Shown: positions 1 through 8,169, numbered from the stretch's first letter. The stretch: 64,000 nt of DNA from Domibacillus iocasae (GCF_001750285.1 NZ_MAMP01000021.1:1-64000); one strand, 5' to 3'. Notes: a model not told the origin generated them from the sequence alone. Numbers and translations are program-made.

Positions 1-115
1 CAGGTGGCTACAGCGAAGAGGTCACACCCGTTCCCATCCCGAACACGGCAGTTAAGCTCTTCAGCGACGATGGTAGTTGGGGGTTGCCCCCTGTGAGAGC
101 AGGACGCCGCCTGGC
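1..115 (+). rRNA. rrf: 5S ribosomal RNA
   Basis: The sequence matches the Bacillus 5S rRNA throughout, including the conserved stretches GAAGAGGTCACACCCGTTCC, CCGAACACGGCAGTTAAGCT and GTGAGAGCAGGACGCCGCC. The 5' end (CAGGTGGC) pairs with the 3' end (GCCGCCTGG) as helix I. One or two 5' bases may lie before the window. It is presumably the last gene of an rRNA operon entering from the left; no tRNA genes follow. Confidence 0.96.
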
Positions 116-120
116 AATTC

Positions 121-153
121 AAAAGGACAGAAGATGCTGTTCTTTTTTTATTT
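121..153 (+). terminator. rho-independent terminator of the rRNA operon
   Basis: A hairpin of AAGGACAG and CTGTTCTT arms is followed by a run of seven T immediately after the 5S gene. The position and T-run fit termination of the rRNA transcript. Confidence 0.8.
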
Positions 154-172
154 AAATTGTAAAATTTATTCC

Positions 173-222
173 AATAAAAAAGCTGCACAAAGAAGGAACG
201 ATCCTTCCAGTGCAGCTTTTTA
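173..222 (-). terminator. terminator of aroK
   Basis: AAAAAGCTGCAC and GTGCAGCTTTTT form a 12-bp stem, with a smaller GAAGG/CCTTC hairpin nested inside. On the minus strand the stem is followed by TTTTTATT. It abuts the aroK stop codon and may also stop rightward rRNA read-through. Confidence 0.85.
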
Positions 223-780
223 AACATTATTTGGCTCATACAGCTCCCATGCATATTTCAGGGAATCCACGATGAAATCGGCGACTTCTTCGGCGGACCG
301 ATGATTAATAGACAATTTTGAATGATTGATGGCATAAGCACTCTGCCGTTTATAAAATAGCTCTTCAATTTCAGAAATGTCTTTGCTTTGCAAAATAGGC
401 CGGCTGTCAATTAAAAGATTGAGCCGTTCTTTCCATTCTTCCCAAGCGACATCAAGATAAAATACAATACAGTGATCGAGGCAGGCTTTCCGAATATCTG
501 GATTTAAAAAAGCACCACCGCCGATAGACAGTACTTTCAATTTTTCTTGCGCCAATAAGCATGTTTTTTTCTTTTCGTAGTCACGAAAAAATGGTTCGCC
601 GTGCTGATCGAAAATTTCGGGAATAGTCATGCCAAAATCTTTTTCAATCTCTTTATCCACATCAATAAACGTTCGATATAATTTCTTCGCCACCAGCTCT
701 CCGATTGTCGTTTTGCCGACACCCATAAAACCGATCAGCACAATTGTTTTCTGTCTTGCAGACGTCCTTACATTGTTCAA
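220..780 (-). CDS. aroK: shikimate kinase
   Basis: Shikimate kinase, 186 aa, phosphorylates shikimate at the 3-hydroxyl with ATP in the cytosolic chorismate pathway. The Walker A motif GFMGVGKTT lies at about residues 17-25. It is followed by the DVD(K) motif (FIDVDKEIE, about 39-47), the FR(D)YE shikimate-binding arginine region (PFFRDYEKK) and the GGGAF motif near residue 88. The LID region contains SRPIL. The start is a TTG at 780; the upstream Shine-Dalgarno (AGAGAG) is weak, so a slightly later start is possible. It stands alone between the rRNA terminator and a decayed gene, as aroK often does in Bacillus genomes. Confidence 0.93.
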   Translation of the reverse strand: MNNVRTSARQKTIVLIGFMGVGKTTIGELVAKKLYRTFIDVDKEIEKDFGMTIPEIFDQHGEPFFRDYEKKKTCLLAQEKLKVLSIGGGAFLNPDIRKACLDHCIVFYLDVAWEEWKERLNLLIDSRPILQSKDISEIEELFYKRQSAYAINHSKLSINHRSAEEVADFIVDSLKYAWELYEPNNV

Positions 781-789
781 TTAAAACAC

Positions 790-1320
790 TACTCTCTTTA
801 AGTGAATTACCTTTTAGTATAGTATAGCTGTGCAGTGGCGTAAATATTTTTTGGAACTTTAAAAAATAAACTGATGCCGTATGCGGCAAAAATACTGATA
901 ATCATATAAAACAAAGCATATCCAATATTCCAGTGGATATTTGAAACGGATTTATCCGTAAAAGATCTGATAAAATTGATACAGATAAATTAAATAGGCT
1001 GTACATGACTGTCGCGAGACTGCATGTAATGAATGAGTATAATTGTAAATGTGGAAGTAATGCAACAGCTCGCTTAGCAGCGTAATCGATATGAGCGGAT
1101 GAAACCCAGTCAGCAATGTCACTAAAAAATAAAGGCCGATCATAAATTAAAACAGCAGTCTTTGATCCGAAGTGCTTCGAAATCTTTGCTGTAAAATAGA
1201 CAGGGCATCGGATTCTGCAAGCGTGCTGACAAATAAGCCCACACTTAAGAACATAAAGAAGTAATTTGACAACCCTGACGTCCGCTGTTTCCAAGATGCC
1301 TTTAGTCTGCAAAGGCGTAT
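790..1320 (-). pseudogene. decayed multi-pass membrane protein gene
   Basis: No single open frame covers this stretch, but hydrophobic transmembrane-like peptides continue from one minus-strand frame to the next. In order they are SNYFFMFLSVGLFVSTL, then GLYFLVTLLTGFHPLISITL, then ATVMYSLFNLSVSILSDLL, then SIFAAYGISLFF near 850. This is the pattern of a membrane transporter-like gene broken by several frameshifts and stops. The family was not identified. The open frames at 902-1312 and 952-1143 are fragments of this wreck rather than real genes. Confidence 0.6.
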
Positions 1321-1516
1321 TTAAAGGCCTATTTAGTTACAGGGCAGAAAGAAAAAAATCTGAAAAATGAATTTGATAATAAGTGGGCTGCCTCAAAACG
1401 GGGATGGTCCTTTTTATTTATTGTTACACTCATTTATGGGCTGAAAAAAGATCAATGAGAATTCTTTCCTGTTCGTGCTACAATGAAAAAAATAGCATCA
1501 GGAAAGGATGAATTAA

Positions 1517-2476
1517 ATGAAACCAGTGGTTGTAGTCTATAATCGTTTGTATGAAGAAGCGCTCGAGTATATCCGGGCATCATGCGACGTTCATTATTTC
1601 CCGGGGTATAAAGAAAATTATTTGGAGTTTATGGAAGCGCTAAAAACGGCGGACGGCTTAATTGGTTCTGGCTTAAAGGTAGATGAGGATTTTCTGGACC
1701 AGGCACCGAATTTAAAAATTATTGCAAACAAGTCGGTCGGTTATGACAATCTTGATATTCCGCTTCTGAAAAAACGGGGCATTCGGGCGGCGAATACACC
1801 AGGTGTGCTGAATGACACAGTCGCCGATACGATCATGGCATTGATGCTCGCAGCTGCGCGCCGTGTGCCGGAACTCGATCAATTTGTGAAAACAGGCGGC
1901 TGGACAGAAAATGGCTTTAAGGATCATCAATTCGGTGTAGACGTTCATCATAAAACACTGGGGATCATCGGAATGGGCGGCATCGGCTCAACACTTGCCA
2001 AGCGAGCGCATTTTGGTTTTGATATGAACATTTTGTATCATAACCGTTCGCGAAACGAACAAGCAGAGAATACATATAAAGCTGTGTATTGTCAGATGGA
2101 GGAACTGCTTGAACAGTCGGACTTCGTTTGTGTGATGACACCGCTCACACCACAGACAAAAGGAATGATTGGCAAACATGAATTTACTCGAATGAAAAAT
2201 ACCGCCATTTTTATCAATGCTTCGCGCGGACCGGTTATTGATGAATCGGCTTTAATTGAGGCTCTGCAGAAAAAGCAGATTTTAGCTGCCGGGCTCGATG
2301 TATTTAAAGAGGAGCCAGTAGAGCGGGAAAATCGGCTTCTTTTAATGCCAAACGTTGTAACATTGCCACATATCGGATCGGCAACAGAAGAAACACGCAA
2401 AAAAATGGCAATGCTTGCGGCGGAAAATGTCGTGGCTGGCGTTACAGGTGGACAACTGAAGACACCGATTTTTTAG
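1517..2476 (+). CDS. D-2-hydroxyacid dehydrogenase (glyoxylate/hydroxypyruvate reductase type)
   Basis: A 319-aa NAD(P)-dependent D-2-hydroxyacid dehydrogenase of the GhrB/YvcT group, likely reducing glyoxylate, hydroxypyruvate or 2-ketogluconate. The N-terminal catalytic domain carries NKSVGYDNLD. The Rossmann motif GMGGIGSTLAKRA lies at about residues 152-164. The catalytic arginine is in NASRGPVID, the acid in LDVFKEEP, and the His in LPHIGSAT; all three are present. Length is normal for the family. The start ATG at 1517 follows AGGAAAGGATG with good spacing. It is monocistronic and convergent with the LacI gene across a repeat element. The true substrate cannot be read from sequence. Confidence 0.88.
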   Translation: MKPVVVVYNRLYEEALEYIRASCDVHYFPGYKENYLEFMEALKTADGLIGSGLKVDEDFLDQAPNLKIIANKSVGYDNLDIPLLKKRGIRAANTPGVLNDTVADTIMALMLAAARRVPELDQFVKTGGWTENGFKDHQFGVDVHHKTLGIIGMGGIGSTLAKRAHFGFDMNILYHNRSRNEQAENTYKAVYCQMEELLEQSDFVCVMTPLTPQTKGMIGKHEFTRMKNTAIFINASRGPVIDESALIEALQKKQILAAGLDVFKEEPVERENRLLLMPNVVTLPHIGSATEETRKKMAMLAAENVVAGVTGGQLKTPIF

Positions 2477-2542
2477 TGAATATGAGACCTGTTTTAATGA
2501 TTGAATTATTCTTATTTTGATTGAATGCTATTACTTAACGAA

Positions 2543-2694
2543 CTATATAAATTGAATTAAACTTCTTGCTTTCTCCGCTTCCTCTCATAAAAGGATACCT
2601 TTTTAAAAAGCTACCCTTTCATGACTGGGGCTAAGTGCCGCTGCCTGATTTTTTCTCAACGGCTAAGTGTGAACTTTTTTGTTTAACTTATATA
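2543..2694. repeat. MITE-like repeat, copy 1 (without inner core)
   Basis: About 150 bp with terminal inverted repeats: the left end begins CTATATAAATTGAATTAAAC and the right end finishes GTTTAACTTATATA. The flanks CTTCTTGCTTTCTCCGCTTCC and GGCTAAGTGCCGCTGCC recur in the copies at 31388 and 42967. This copy lacks the roughly 130-bp G+C-rich core found between those flanks in the other two. It carries no coding capacity. Confidence 0.8.
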
Positions 2695-2756
2695 AATAAA
2701 AGCTTTTTTCTTCATACGTGCTAACGATCCATTTCCTTCGTTTTGGGAAACTTTTT

Positions 2757-3746
2757 TCAAGGATTATTAACACGAGCGCAGGAATTTCGTTCGGTTAAAA
2801 CAGGTTCGAGCTTTTTAGTGACTTGTTCAGCAGAATCAGTCTCCAGCTGTTTAAAAAGAAGCGAGACAATTTGTTCCGCAATGAGTTCTACCGGCACGCC
2901 GACACTTGTCAAAGGCACTTCGAGCGTTGACATTTGTGGAATGTTATCATAGCCAACTATGGAAATGTCTTTTGGAATAATCAAATTGGTTTCGCGGATC
3001 GCCCGAACTACACCGGCGCTAATATCGTAGCTTGCACCAACTACAGCAGATGGCCGTGAAGAACCCTGCAGCATGCGTTTGGTTGCCTGATAACCGTCGT
3101 ACCATTCAAGCCCGGCAGAGTTGATAAAAGATTGTTGGTGGACAGGCAGGTTAAAATGATTCATTGCCTGCTGAAAGCCAATGTATTTTTCTTTCTGATG
3201 GGAATCAAGGGGAGAAAAATCACCAATAAATGTTATGGAGTGATGGCCTAGCTGCTGTAAATAGTCCACTGCTTTGAACATCGCTGCCTGGTAATTGACA
3301 TCTATCAATGAAAAATGATCTTGCCAGCCAGCCCCATAAGAAACGACCGGAAAAGGTGCAGTAATAGGAGAGGGAACGCTGTTTCCTTCATCAAAAATAA
3401 TCGCGCCGTCTACATGGCATCGCTTAAAAAGCTCCAGGGAGGAGTCCGCCGGATTTACTGATAAAATCATTGAAAATCCTTGCTTTTTAATTTCATTATT
3501 TAACTGTGTTACAAGTGTTGAATAGGCCGTACGCTCAAGCGTTGGCCAAATAAGCCCAATTGTTTTTGATTGCTTTGACACCAATTGCTGAGCCGCGAAG
3601 TTTGGTTCGTATCCCATTTTGCGTGCCACTTGATGAATTTTTTCTTTCGTTTTGGGCTGGACAAGTGGGCTGTCATTTAAAGCTTTTGAAACAGTGGAAT
3701 AACTGACACCAGCCGCTCTTGCGATATCTTTTATTGTAATGGCCAT
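2757..3746 (-). CDS. LacI family repressor, ExuR/KdgR-like (hexuronate)
   Basis: A 329-aa LacI/GalR repressor. The N-terminal HTH reads ITIKDIARAAGVSYSTVSKALN and is followed by the hinge helix (about residues 46-60) and a periplasmic-binding-protein-like effector domain. The ATG at 3746 is preferred over an upstream GTG because AGGTGA lies 5 nt before it. The gene is divergent from a ruined uxaC (glucuronate isomerase) remnant, and a perfect LacI-type palindrome sits between them. This suggests that it was the repressor of a hexuronate operon (ExuR role); the effector itself is inferred only from that neighbour. It is intact although the adjacent target gene is dead. Confidence 0.85.
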   Translation of the reverse strand: MAITIKDIARAAGVSYSTVSKALNDSPLVQPKTKEKIHQVARKMGYEPNFAAQQLVSKQSKTIGLIWPTLERTAYSTLVTQLNNEIKKQGFSMILSVNPADSSLELFKRCHVDGAIIFDEGNSVPSPITAPFPVVSYGAGWQDHFSLIDVNYQAAMFKAVDYLQQLGHHSITFIGDFSPLDSHQKEKYIGFQQAMNHFNLPVHQQSFINSAGLEWYDGYQATKRMLQGSSRPSAVVGASYDISAGVVRAIRETNLIIPKDISIVGYDNIPQMSTLEVPLTSVGVPVELIAEQIVSLLFKQLETDSAEQVTKKLEPVLTERNSCARVNNP

Positions 3747-3786
3747 AAAAATCACCTATTATATATTTTCTTCATAATACAATGAA

Positions 3787-3856
3787 AAAACGTTGTTATC
3801 AATGATATATTATGCTACAAATCGATATAAGTTAATATAATAACAACGTTGTTATT
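3787..3856. promoter_or_regulatory. LacI-family operator region
   Basis: A perfect 18-bp palindrome, AATAACAACGTTGTTATT, with a central CG typical of LacI-family operators, lies at 3839-3856. A second partial copy, AACGTTGTTATC, lies at 3788-3799, next to the repressor start. The pair lies between the repressor and the uxaC remnant and would allow DNA looping and autoregulation. Confidence 0.75.
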
Positions 3857-3875
3857 TTAAAGGAAGCGGAATTAG

Positions 3876-4190
3876 TAAAATCATTTATGAGGACTCAATT
3901 TTTGTTGACAAATAAGACAGCGATTACATCGCTTGAAACATAGGCAAAGAATATGCGATTATTGACTGACACTGCCATTTAAGCCTGAAAGAAATTTATG
4001 AAAACAAGCAGCTCAACAATATAGCTGAGGCGTGGCTGTACAGTGATCATTACAAGTGGCGTTTAAGGCGGGCGAACGGGGAATCACCTATTACGAGTGA
4101 CGCAGACGATTACGATAAGTTTTCGGTGTGGGAGAAAACCGTTCTGATGCCGATTGGCAGCCCGCTTTACAATTAGGCACAACTTGAATG
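3876..4190 (+). pseudogene. uxaC: uxaC remnant (glucuronate isomerase N-terminus)
   Basis: Conceptual translation gives QFLLTNKTAI, then (after a frameshift and two stops) IID-stop-HCHLSLKEIYENK, NNIAEAWLYSDHYKWR and VWEKTVLMPIGSPLYN. These are the N-terminal signature segments of glucuronate/uronate isomerase UxaC, including the metal-ligand motif H-C-H. Only about the first 100 of roughly 470 codons remain, with at least three in-frame stops. The region 4191-4456 after it shows no recognisable continuation and no convincing gene. It belonged to the operon controlled by the divergent LacI-type repressor. Confidence 0.8.
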
Positions 4191-4456
4191 ACCAAATGGA
4201 GTGTGGTATGCGAAGGAGAAATTTTACAACAGTTCATTCGGAAGACAGCCTTCAAGAAGTGTTGCACTTCCGTATAAGCAGTTTTTAGTTATGAATGAAG
4301 TAAATCAGCTTATCGGTATTTTAACAAGTAGACTTTTATATACGCAAAAAAATGGTGACAGCGCGATTTTAAAAAGAAAGCTACATATTCCACCCTTCAT
4401 CAGAAAATACTATTCAAGTGCCTGCGCACAAATTTAATTTTTGACGGAGGGATAAT

Positions 4457-4969
4457 ATGGGTATATTAAGCGGGAATCCAAAAGATGAGCCTCTTCATTA
4501 CGGTGAAGTGTATACATTATGGGTAGGATCGCTTTCAGCAAAAGGTATGGCGGCTGGTTATAGCACATTGCTGAACCATGCGGGAGACGGCGACTTGAAA
4601 AAGCTGGTTGAACAAGGAATAAAGCTTTCAAAAGACGAAGCGATGGCATATGACGAAGTATTAAAAGCAAATGGGGTGGCTTTACCGCCAGCTCCGCCAG
4701 AACGTCCAAAGGCGGATCTTAATGACATTCCGGATGGCGCGCGCTTTACCGATCCGGAAATTGCTGCAGCGCTCTCCCGGGACGTTGCTGTAGGAGTAAC
4801 AGCATGCAGCCAGGCGATGGCACAATGTATCCGTGAAGATGTTGGTGCGCTGTATACTCGTTTTCATGGAGAAAAAGTAAAATATGGCGGTGAAGTCTTA
4901 AGACTGAACAAAGAAAAAGGATGGCTTGTTCCGCCGCCGCTGCACCGGGAACCGGGGGAAGCAAAGTAA
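4457..4969 (+). CDS. DUF3231 family protein
   Basis: A 170-aa protein of the DUF3231 family found in spore-forming Bacillaceae, related to four-helix CotF-like coat proteins. It begins MGILSGNPKDEPLHYGEVY, a typical family start, and has the later segment ITACSQAMAQCIREDVGALY-like helix (about residues 117-137). A central Pro-rich linker (LPPAPPERP) separates the two helical halves. The ribosome site GGAGGG lies at 4446-4451. The function is not established; a spore or surface role is inferred from family distribution. It is a single gene closed by its own terminator. Confidence 0.8.
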   Translation: MGILSGNPKDEPLHYGEVYTLWVGSLSAKGMAAGYSTLLNHAGDGDLKKLVEQGIKLSKDEAMAYDEVLKANGVALPPAPPERPKADLNDIPDGARFTDPEIAAALSRDVAVGVTACSQAMAQCIREDVGALYTRFHGEKVKYGGEVLRLNKEKGWLVPPPLHREPGEAK

Positions 4970-4976
4970 ATAACGT

Positions 4977-5013
4977 AAAGCTGCCGCAAAGCAATAATGT
5001 GGCAGCTTTTTTC
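4977..5013 (+). terminator. rho-independent terminator
   Basis: The arms AAAGCTGCC and GGCAGCTTT are followed by TTTT, directly after the DUF3231 gene. Confidence 0.85.
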
Positions 5014-5102
5014 ATAAACTTTCTATTTATTCTTATGCCAGTGATTGACGCTCTTGAAGCACGTCCGATAAGATAAAAAGGACAAAATGTGGGAGGGGCA
5101 TC

Positions 5103-5957
5103 ATGAGCGAGACGTCAATTTTAAACAAAATAAACCGGCAGAGCAGCGAAATGAGCGCGGCTGAACAAAAAGTAGCGTCCTTTATTTTGGACAATGCTTA
5201 TCTGGTGCCGAACATGACAACAGGAGATTTGTCGAGAAAAGCAGGTGTCAGTGAAGCGACGGTGATTCGTTTTTGTAAAACGATCGGGATTGGAAGCTAT
5301 AAATCGTTTAAATTAATGCTGGTGAAAGAGCTGTCGAATACATCGGTTGGCGTCAACGATTTTTCACTGCTTCAGTCAAAAGATTCTCCATACGAATTAT
5401 TCAATAAAGTGACTCATTTGAATAAAGGTGCACTTGAAGCGGCAGTATCAGCACTCGATAAGCGGGAATTAAACAAAGCGATTGAGGCGCTGCTTGGGGC
5501 GAAGACACTTTTGTTTTACGGTGTGGGCGGCTCGGCAGCGGCAGCGGTTGACGGACATTATAAGTTTGCGAAGCTTGGCTTCCATGCAATGATGACGCCG
5601 GATTTCCACTTTATGCTTTCGATCGCGTCTCATTTAAAAAAGGGTGATGTATTTATTGCCATCAGCACGTCTGGGAAAACAAAGGATATCCTGGAGCTTG
5701 CCCGCTTTGCGAAAACAAGAGGCGCTACCGTGATGGCCATTACGAATGTCAGCAAATCACCGCTTTACAAAGAAGCGGACATCACATTAGGTACACCGGT
5801 TGTTGAACATGAAAACCGCATCGGCAGTATTGCGTCGAAAATGGTTCAAATGAATATAATTGACGCACTTTATGTGGCGACATTCCACCGGATTGGTTTG
5901 TCTGTGGAAGAGCCATATAAGAAAGCATCTGGCGCGGCAGCGAAATTAAAAAAATAA
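5103..5957 (+). CDS. RpiR/MurR family transcriptional regulator with SIS domain
   Basis: A 284-aa regulator. The N-terminal RpiR-type HTH (about residues 1-80) includes MTTGDLSRKAGVSEATVIRF. The C-terminal SIS phosphosugar-binding domain (about 125-260) includes YGVGGSAAAAVDGHYKF and AISTSGKTKDILELA. The start ATG at 5103 follows GGGAGGGGC. It opens the N-acetylmuramate region and is a paralogue of the MurR encoded at 9093. Its ligand is presumably a phosphosugar; whether it controls the adjacent MurQ-like gene is an inference from proximity and from the operator-like palindrome between them. Confidence 0.88.
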   Translation: MSETSILNKINRQSSEMSAAEQKVASFILDNAYLVPNMTTGDLSRKAGVSEATVIRFCKTIGIGSYKSFKLMLVKELSNTSVGVNDFSLLQSKDSPYELFNKVTHLNKGALEAAVSALDKRELNKAIEALLGAKTLLFYGVGGSAAAAVDGHYKFAKLGFHAMMTPDFHFMLSIASHLKKGDVFIAISTSGKTKDILELARFAKTRGATVMAITNVSKSPLYKEADITLGTPVVEHENRIGSIASKMVQMNIIDALYVATFHRIGLSVEEPYKKASGAAAKLKK

Positions 5958-5962
5958 TTTTT

Positions 5963-5980
5963 TGAAAAAATTTAATTTCA
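5963..5980. promoter_or_regulatory. candidate RpiR/MurR-type operator
   Basis: TGAAAAAATTTAATTTCA has TGAAA and TTTCA ends and resembles the better palindrome TGAAATTTAATTTCA before murQ (8080). It lies between the RpiR gene and the MurQ-like gene, just upstream of a possible -10 (TATAAT at about 6021). Confidence 0.4.
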
Positions 5981-6046
5981 TAATATTACTGAAAAAAATT
6001 GTATTTTTATTTCTTAGGCGTATAATAATTAGTAGACGCTATAGGA

Positions 6047-6667
6047 ATGAGTGATAAAATGCCAAGCATTCGTGATGTCAAAATATTGCCAGGTAATGAA
6101 GCTTTCAATAGTCTAGTTTTCATGAAGCAGCTTTTAAATTCAGATCAAATAAACGATTCTATAGCATTGAAGATAATCGAAAAGGAATTAAATTCTCTTT
6201 ATAAAGTAGTAATTGCAGCTATAAATACGCTGCAAAACAATGGGCGGTTAATTTATATTCTTCCTAGATCAAGTGAGCGCATTCAAGTAATGGACCTGAA
6301 TAGGCGGGTACAGCCAAAAAGCCGCATAGCAGGGAGGAAATATTGCTCGGGAACCGGAGGCAATGAACTGCTGGCAAGAATAGAGCTGAATAAGCTACAG
6401 GTTGGACCGCGTGATATGGTCATCTGCTTCATTCCGGCTGCAGAAGCGCCATATGTGAGCAGCAGCTTGAAATATGCGAAAAAAAACGGTGCAATGACTG
6501 TAGGTATTTCACTTGATAAGGGAATTCAGCAGGATTTGCAAGTAAATATAAGCATTAATCTGGAATTATTCGAAGATTCAATACACTTTAGAAAAGCATT
6601 CGTGCAAAGCTTTTTAATAAACACTATTTCCAATGCAGCATCGAACTATCTCATTGATCATGATTGA
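6047..6667 (+). CDS. MurQ-like SIS-domain protein lacking catalytic motifs
   Basis: A 206-aa single-SIS protein that aligns along its length with MurQ but is about 100 aa shorter. NGGRLIY-like NNGRLIYILP is kept, yet the MurQ phosphosugar loop GAGTSGRLG is replaced by PRSSERIQV. The ECPPTF segment and the EGAED catalytic segment are absent, and GTGGNELLARIELNKLQ stands where AGGEKAF normally begins. The later SIS strand DMVICFIPAAEAPYV replaces [15 protein letters not shown]. The C-terminus ends where MurQ continues with its [11 protein letters not shown] helix (here HFRKAFVQSFLINTISNA). Etherase activity is therefore unlikely; a phosphosugar sensor or a decaying paralogue are both possible. 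The frame is intact. Confidence 0.65.
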   Translation: MSDKMPSIRDVKILPGNEAFNSLVFMKQLLNSDQINDSIALKIIEKELNSLYKVVIAAINTLQNNGRLIYILPRSSERIQVMDLNRRVQPKSRIAGRKYCSGTGGNELLARIELNKLQVGPRDMVICFIPAAEAPYVSSSLKYAKKNGAMTVGISLDKGIQQDLQVNISINLELFEDSIHFRKAFVQSFLINTISNAASNYLIDHD

Positions 6668-6700
6668 AAAACACCATTCTAATATACGACTGAGTATTTC

Positions 6701-6735
6701 CCCGCCTTCACTTCGTTGAAAGGCGGGTTCTTCTG
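6701..6735 (+). terminator. probable terminator hairpin
   Basis: CCCGCCTT pairs with AAGGCGGG around a TTCA/TGAA inner stem and is followed by TTCTTCT. The T-run is imperfect, but the location after the MurQ-like gene and before ptsH fits termination. Confidence 0.6.
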
Positions 6736-6844
6736 CTTGTGGCGAATAATCATTTCAATGCACATAACTTTAGTGGTATTTGTGCAGGCTTTATTTTATA
6801 ATAGGGAAAGCGTACAATTTTAACGATAAAGGAGTTTTTTTATC

Positions 6845-7111
6845 ATGGCAGAAAAAACATTTACAATTACAGATGAAACGGGTATCCACGCTCGTCCGGC
6901 TACAGTACTTGTCCAAACAGCTTCAAAATTCAGCTCAGATGTAAATCTTGAGTATAACGGCAAAACAGTGAACTTGAAATCAATCATGGGCGTTATGTCT
7001 CTTGGGATTCCAAAAGGCGCATCCATTAAAGTAACTGCTTCTGGTTCGGATGAATCACAAGCGATTGATGCTGTAGGCGAAACAATCAAGACTCAAGGTC
7101 TTGGTGAATAA
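6845..7111 (+). CDS. ptsH: phosphocarrier protein HPr
   Basis: HPr, 88 aa, the cytosolic phosphocarrier of the PTS. His15 lies in TGIHARPAT (catalytic phosphorylation by enzyme I) and Ser46 in [15 protein letters not shown] (HPr kinase site). The presence of His15 marks it as HPr rather than Crh. The start at 6845 follows AAAGGAG. It is monocistronic with its own terminator and no ptsI beside it, which differs from the usual ptsHI pair. HPr would supply phosphate to MurP nearby, and Ser46-phosphorylated HPr is the CcpA corepressor relevant to the many cre boxes in the window. Confidence 0.97.
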   Translation: MAEKTFTITDETGIHARPATVLVQTASKFSSDVNLEYNGKTVNLKSIMGVMSLGIPKGASIKVTASGSDESQAIDAVGETIKTQGLGE

Positions 7112-7137
7112 TTAATTATTTCCATTTAGAATTATGC

Positions 7138-7178
7138 AAAAAAACGAAAAGAAGAGATGCTTCTTTTCGTTTTTTTTA
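7138..7178 (+). terminator. rho-independent terminator after ptsH
   Basis: AAAACGAAAAGAAG pairs with CTTCTTTTCGTTTT, followed by a T-run. It shows that the following HAD gene cannot start before about 7180. Confidence 0.9.
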
Positions 7179-7207
7179 TTCAAAATAGGAAAATGAGGGG
7201 GAGAAAG

Positions 7208-8059
7208 ATGAAATATTTATTAATTGCCATTGATTTAGATGGCACGTTACTGAGCAACGAAAAAGAAGTGGATGATTACTCCATTAAAGCGATTCGGGAG
7301 TTTGAGAAAAGGGGAGGACAGGTTGTCATTTGCAGCGGGCGAACGCCATTGGCAACAAAATGGATTGCGGAAACGCTGGAATTGAAATCTCCCATCATCT
7401 CTTTAAATGGAGCTGTCACACATAATCGTTCGGGCAGCTTAATTGAAAAAAAGACATTTTCAGAAGAATCTTTGGATACATTTTCTTTGTTTTGCTCGAA
7501 TGAGAACGTTTACTTCCATGTGTATGATGGAAACAGCTTAATTATCCCCGAAGAAAATGTCTGGAATGAAAATTGGATTGAAAAAAATATTCTTTCGCTC
7601 CAAAAAACGGGCGGCAGCCAGCTGCTTAGAGAAGAGTTCATGAAAGAATGCCATGTGAAGGTTATTCCGCATATAGCAGAATGGCTAAGAGAGCGTAAAT
7701 CGATTAGCAAGATAGCGGTATTTAGCGAGCAGAACAATTTACGCCATCTTAAACGTAAAGTGGAAAAATTATCCGGAGAATATGAAATAGCCAGCAGTAT
7801 GAATTACATGAATTTAGAAATTTCGCCCCGTGGGACAACGAAAGGAACTGCTTTGGAAACCTTGGCTTCAAGGCTCGGCATCCCGATGGATCAAATAGCA
7901 GCCATAGGAGATAATTTTAACGACATTTCAATGCTTCAATGTGCCGGACGTGGAATTGCGATGGGGAATGCACCGGATGAAGTAAAGTCAATGGCAGATC
8001 AAATCACGGCATCGAACGAAGAAAACGGGGTTGGAAAAGCGATTTATTCATTGATCTAA
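7208..8059 (+). CDS. Cof-type HAD-IIB family phosphatase
   Basis: A 283-aa haloacid dehalogenase-fold hydrolase. Motif I is AIDLDGTLLS (nucleophile Asp about 9, acid Asp about 11). Motif II is VICSGRTP, and motifs III/IV are the Lys near KGTALETLA and AIGDNFNDISML. A type IIB cap lies between motifs II and III. The family dephosphorylates sugar phosphates and similar metabolites; the substrate is unknown here. The ATG at 7208 follows GAGGGGGAG; upstream in-frame codons fall inside the ptsH terminator. A MurR-type operator region follows it, so it is not part of the murQ operon. Confidence 0.85.
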   Translation: MKYLLIAIDLDGTLLSNEKEVDDYSIKAIREFEKRGGQVVICSGRTPLATKWIAETLELKSPIISLNGAVTHNRSGSLIEKKTFSEESLDTFSLFCSNENVYFHVYDGNSLIIPEENVWNENWIEKNILSLQKTGGSQLLREEFMKECHVKVIPHIAEWLRERKSISKIAVFSEQNNLRHLKRKVEKLSGEYEIASSMNYMNLEISPRGTTKGTALETLASRLGIPMDQIAAIGDNFNDISMLQCAGRGIAMGNAPDEVKSMADQITASNEENGVGKAIYSLI

Positions 8060-8079
8060 TAATATTTTTTTGCCTTGAT

Positions 8080-8127
8080 TGAAATTTAATTTCAAATAAA
8101 TAAAAATAATATTGAAATTTAAGTTTA
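8080..8127. promoter_or_regulatory. MurR operator region of the mur operon
   Basis: TGAAATTTAATTTCA at 8080-8094 is a perfect palindrome around one central base. A degenerate second copy, TGAAATTTAAGTTTA, lies at 8113-8127. Tandem palindromes just upstream of murQ are where an RpiR-family MurR repressor would bind. Confidence 0.6.
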
Positions 8128-8169
8128 AAAACAGTACAATATTTTTAATCTTTAAAAGGGGGGGTTTGG

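Noticed and set aside
4201-4437. 78-codon open frame after the uxaC remnant
   Set aside because: No ribosome site, no recognisable motif, unusual composition and a position inside decayed DNA; treated as chance.
6845-7111. Crh (catabolite repression HPr) instead of HPr
   Set aside because: Crh lacks His15; here TGIHARPAT carries it.
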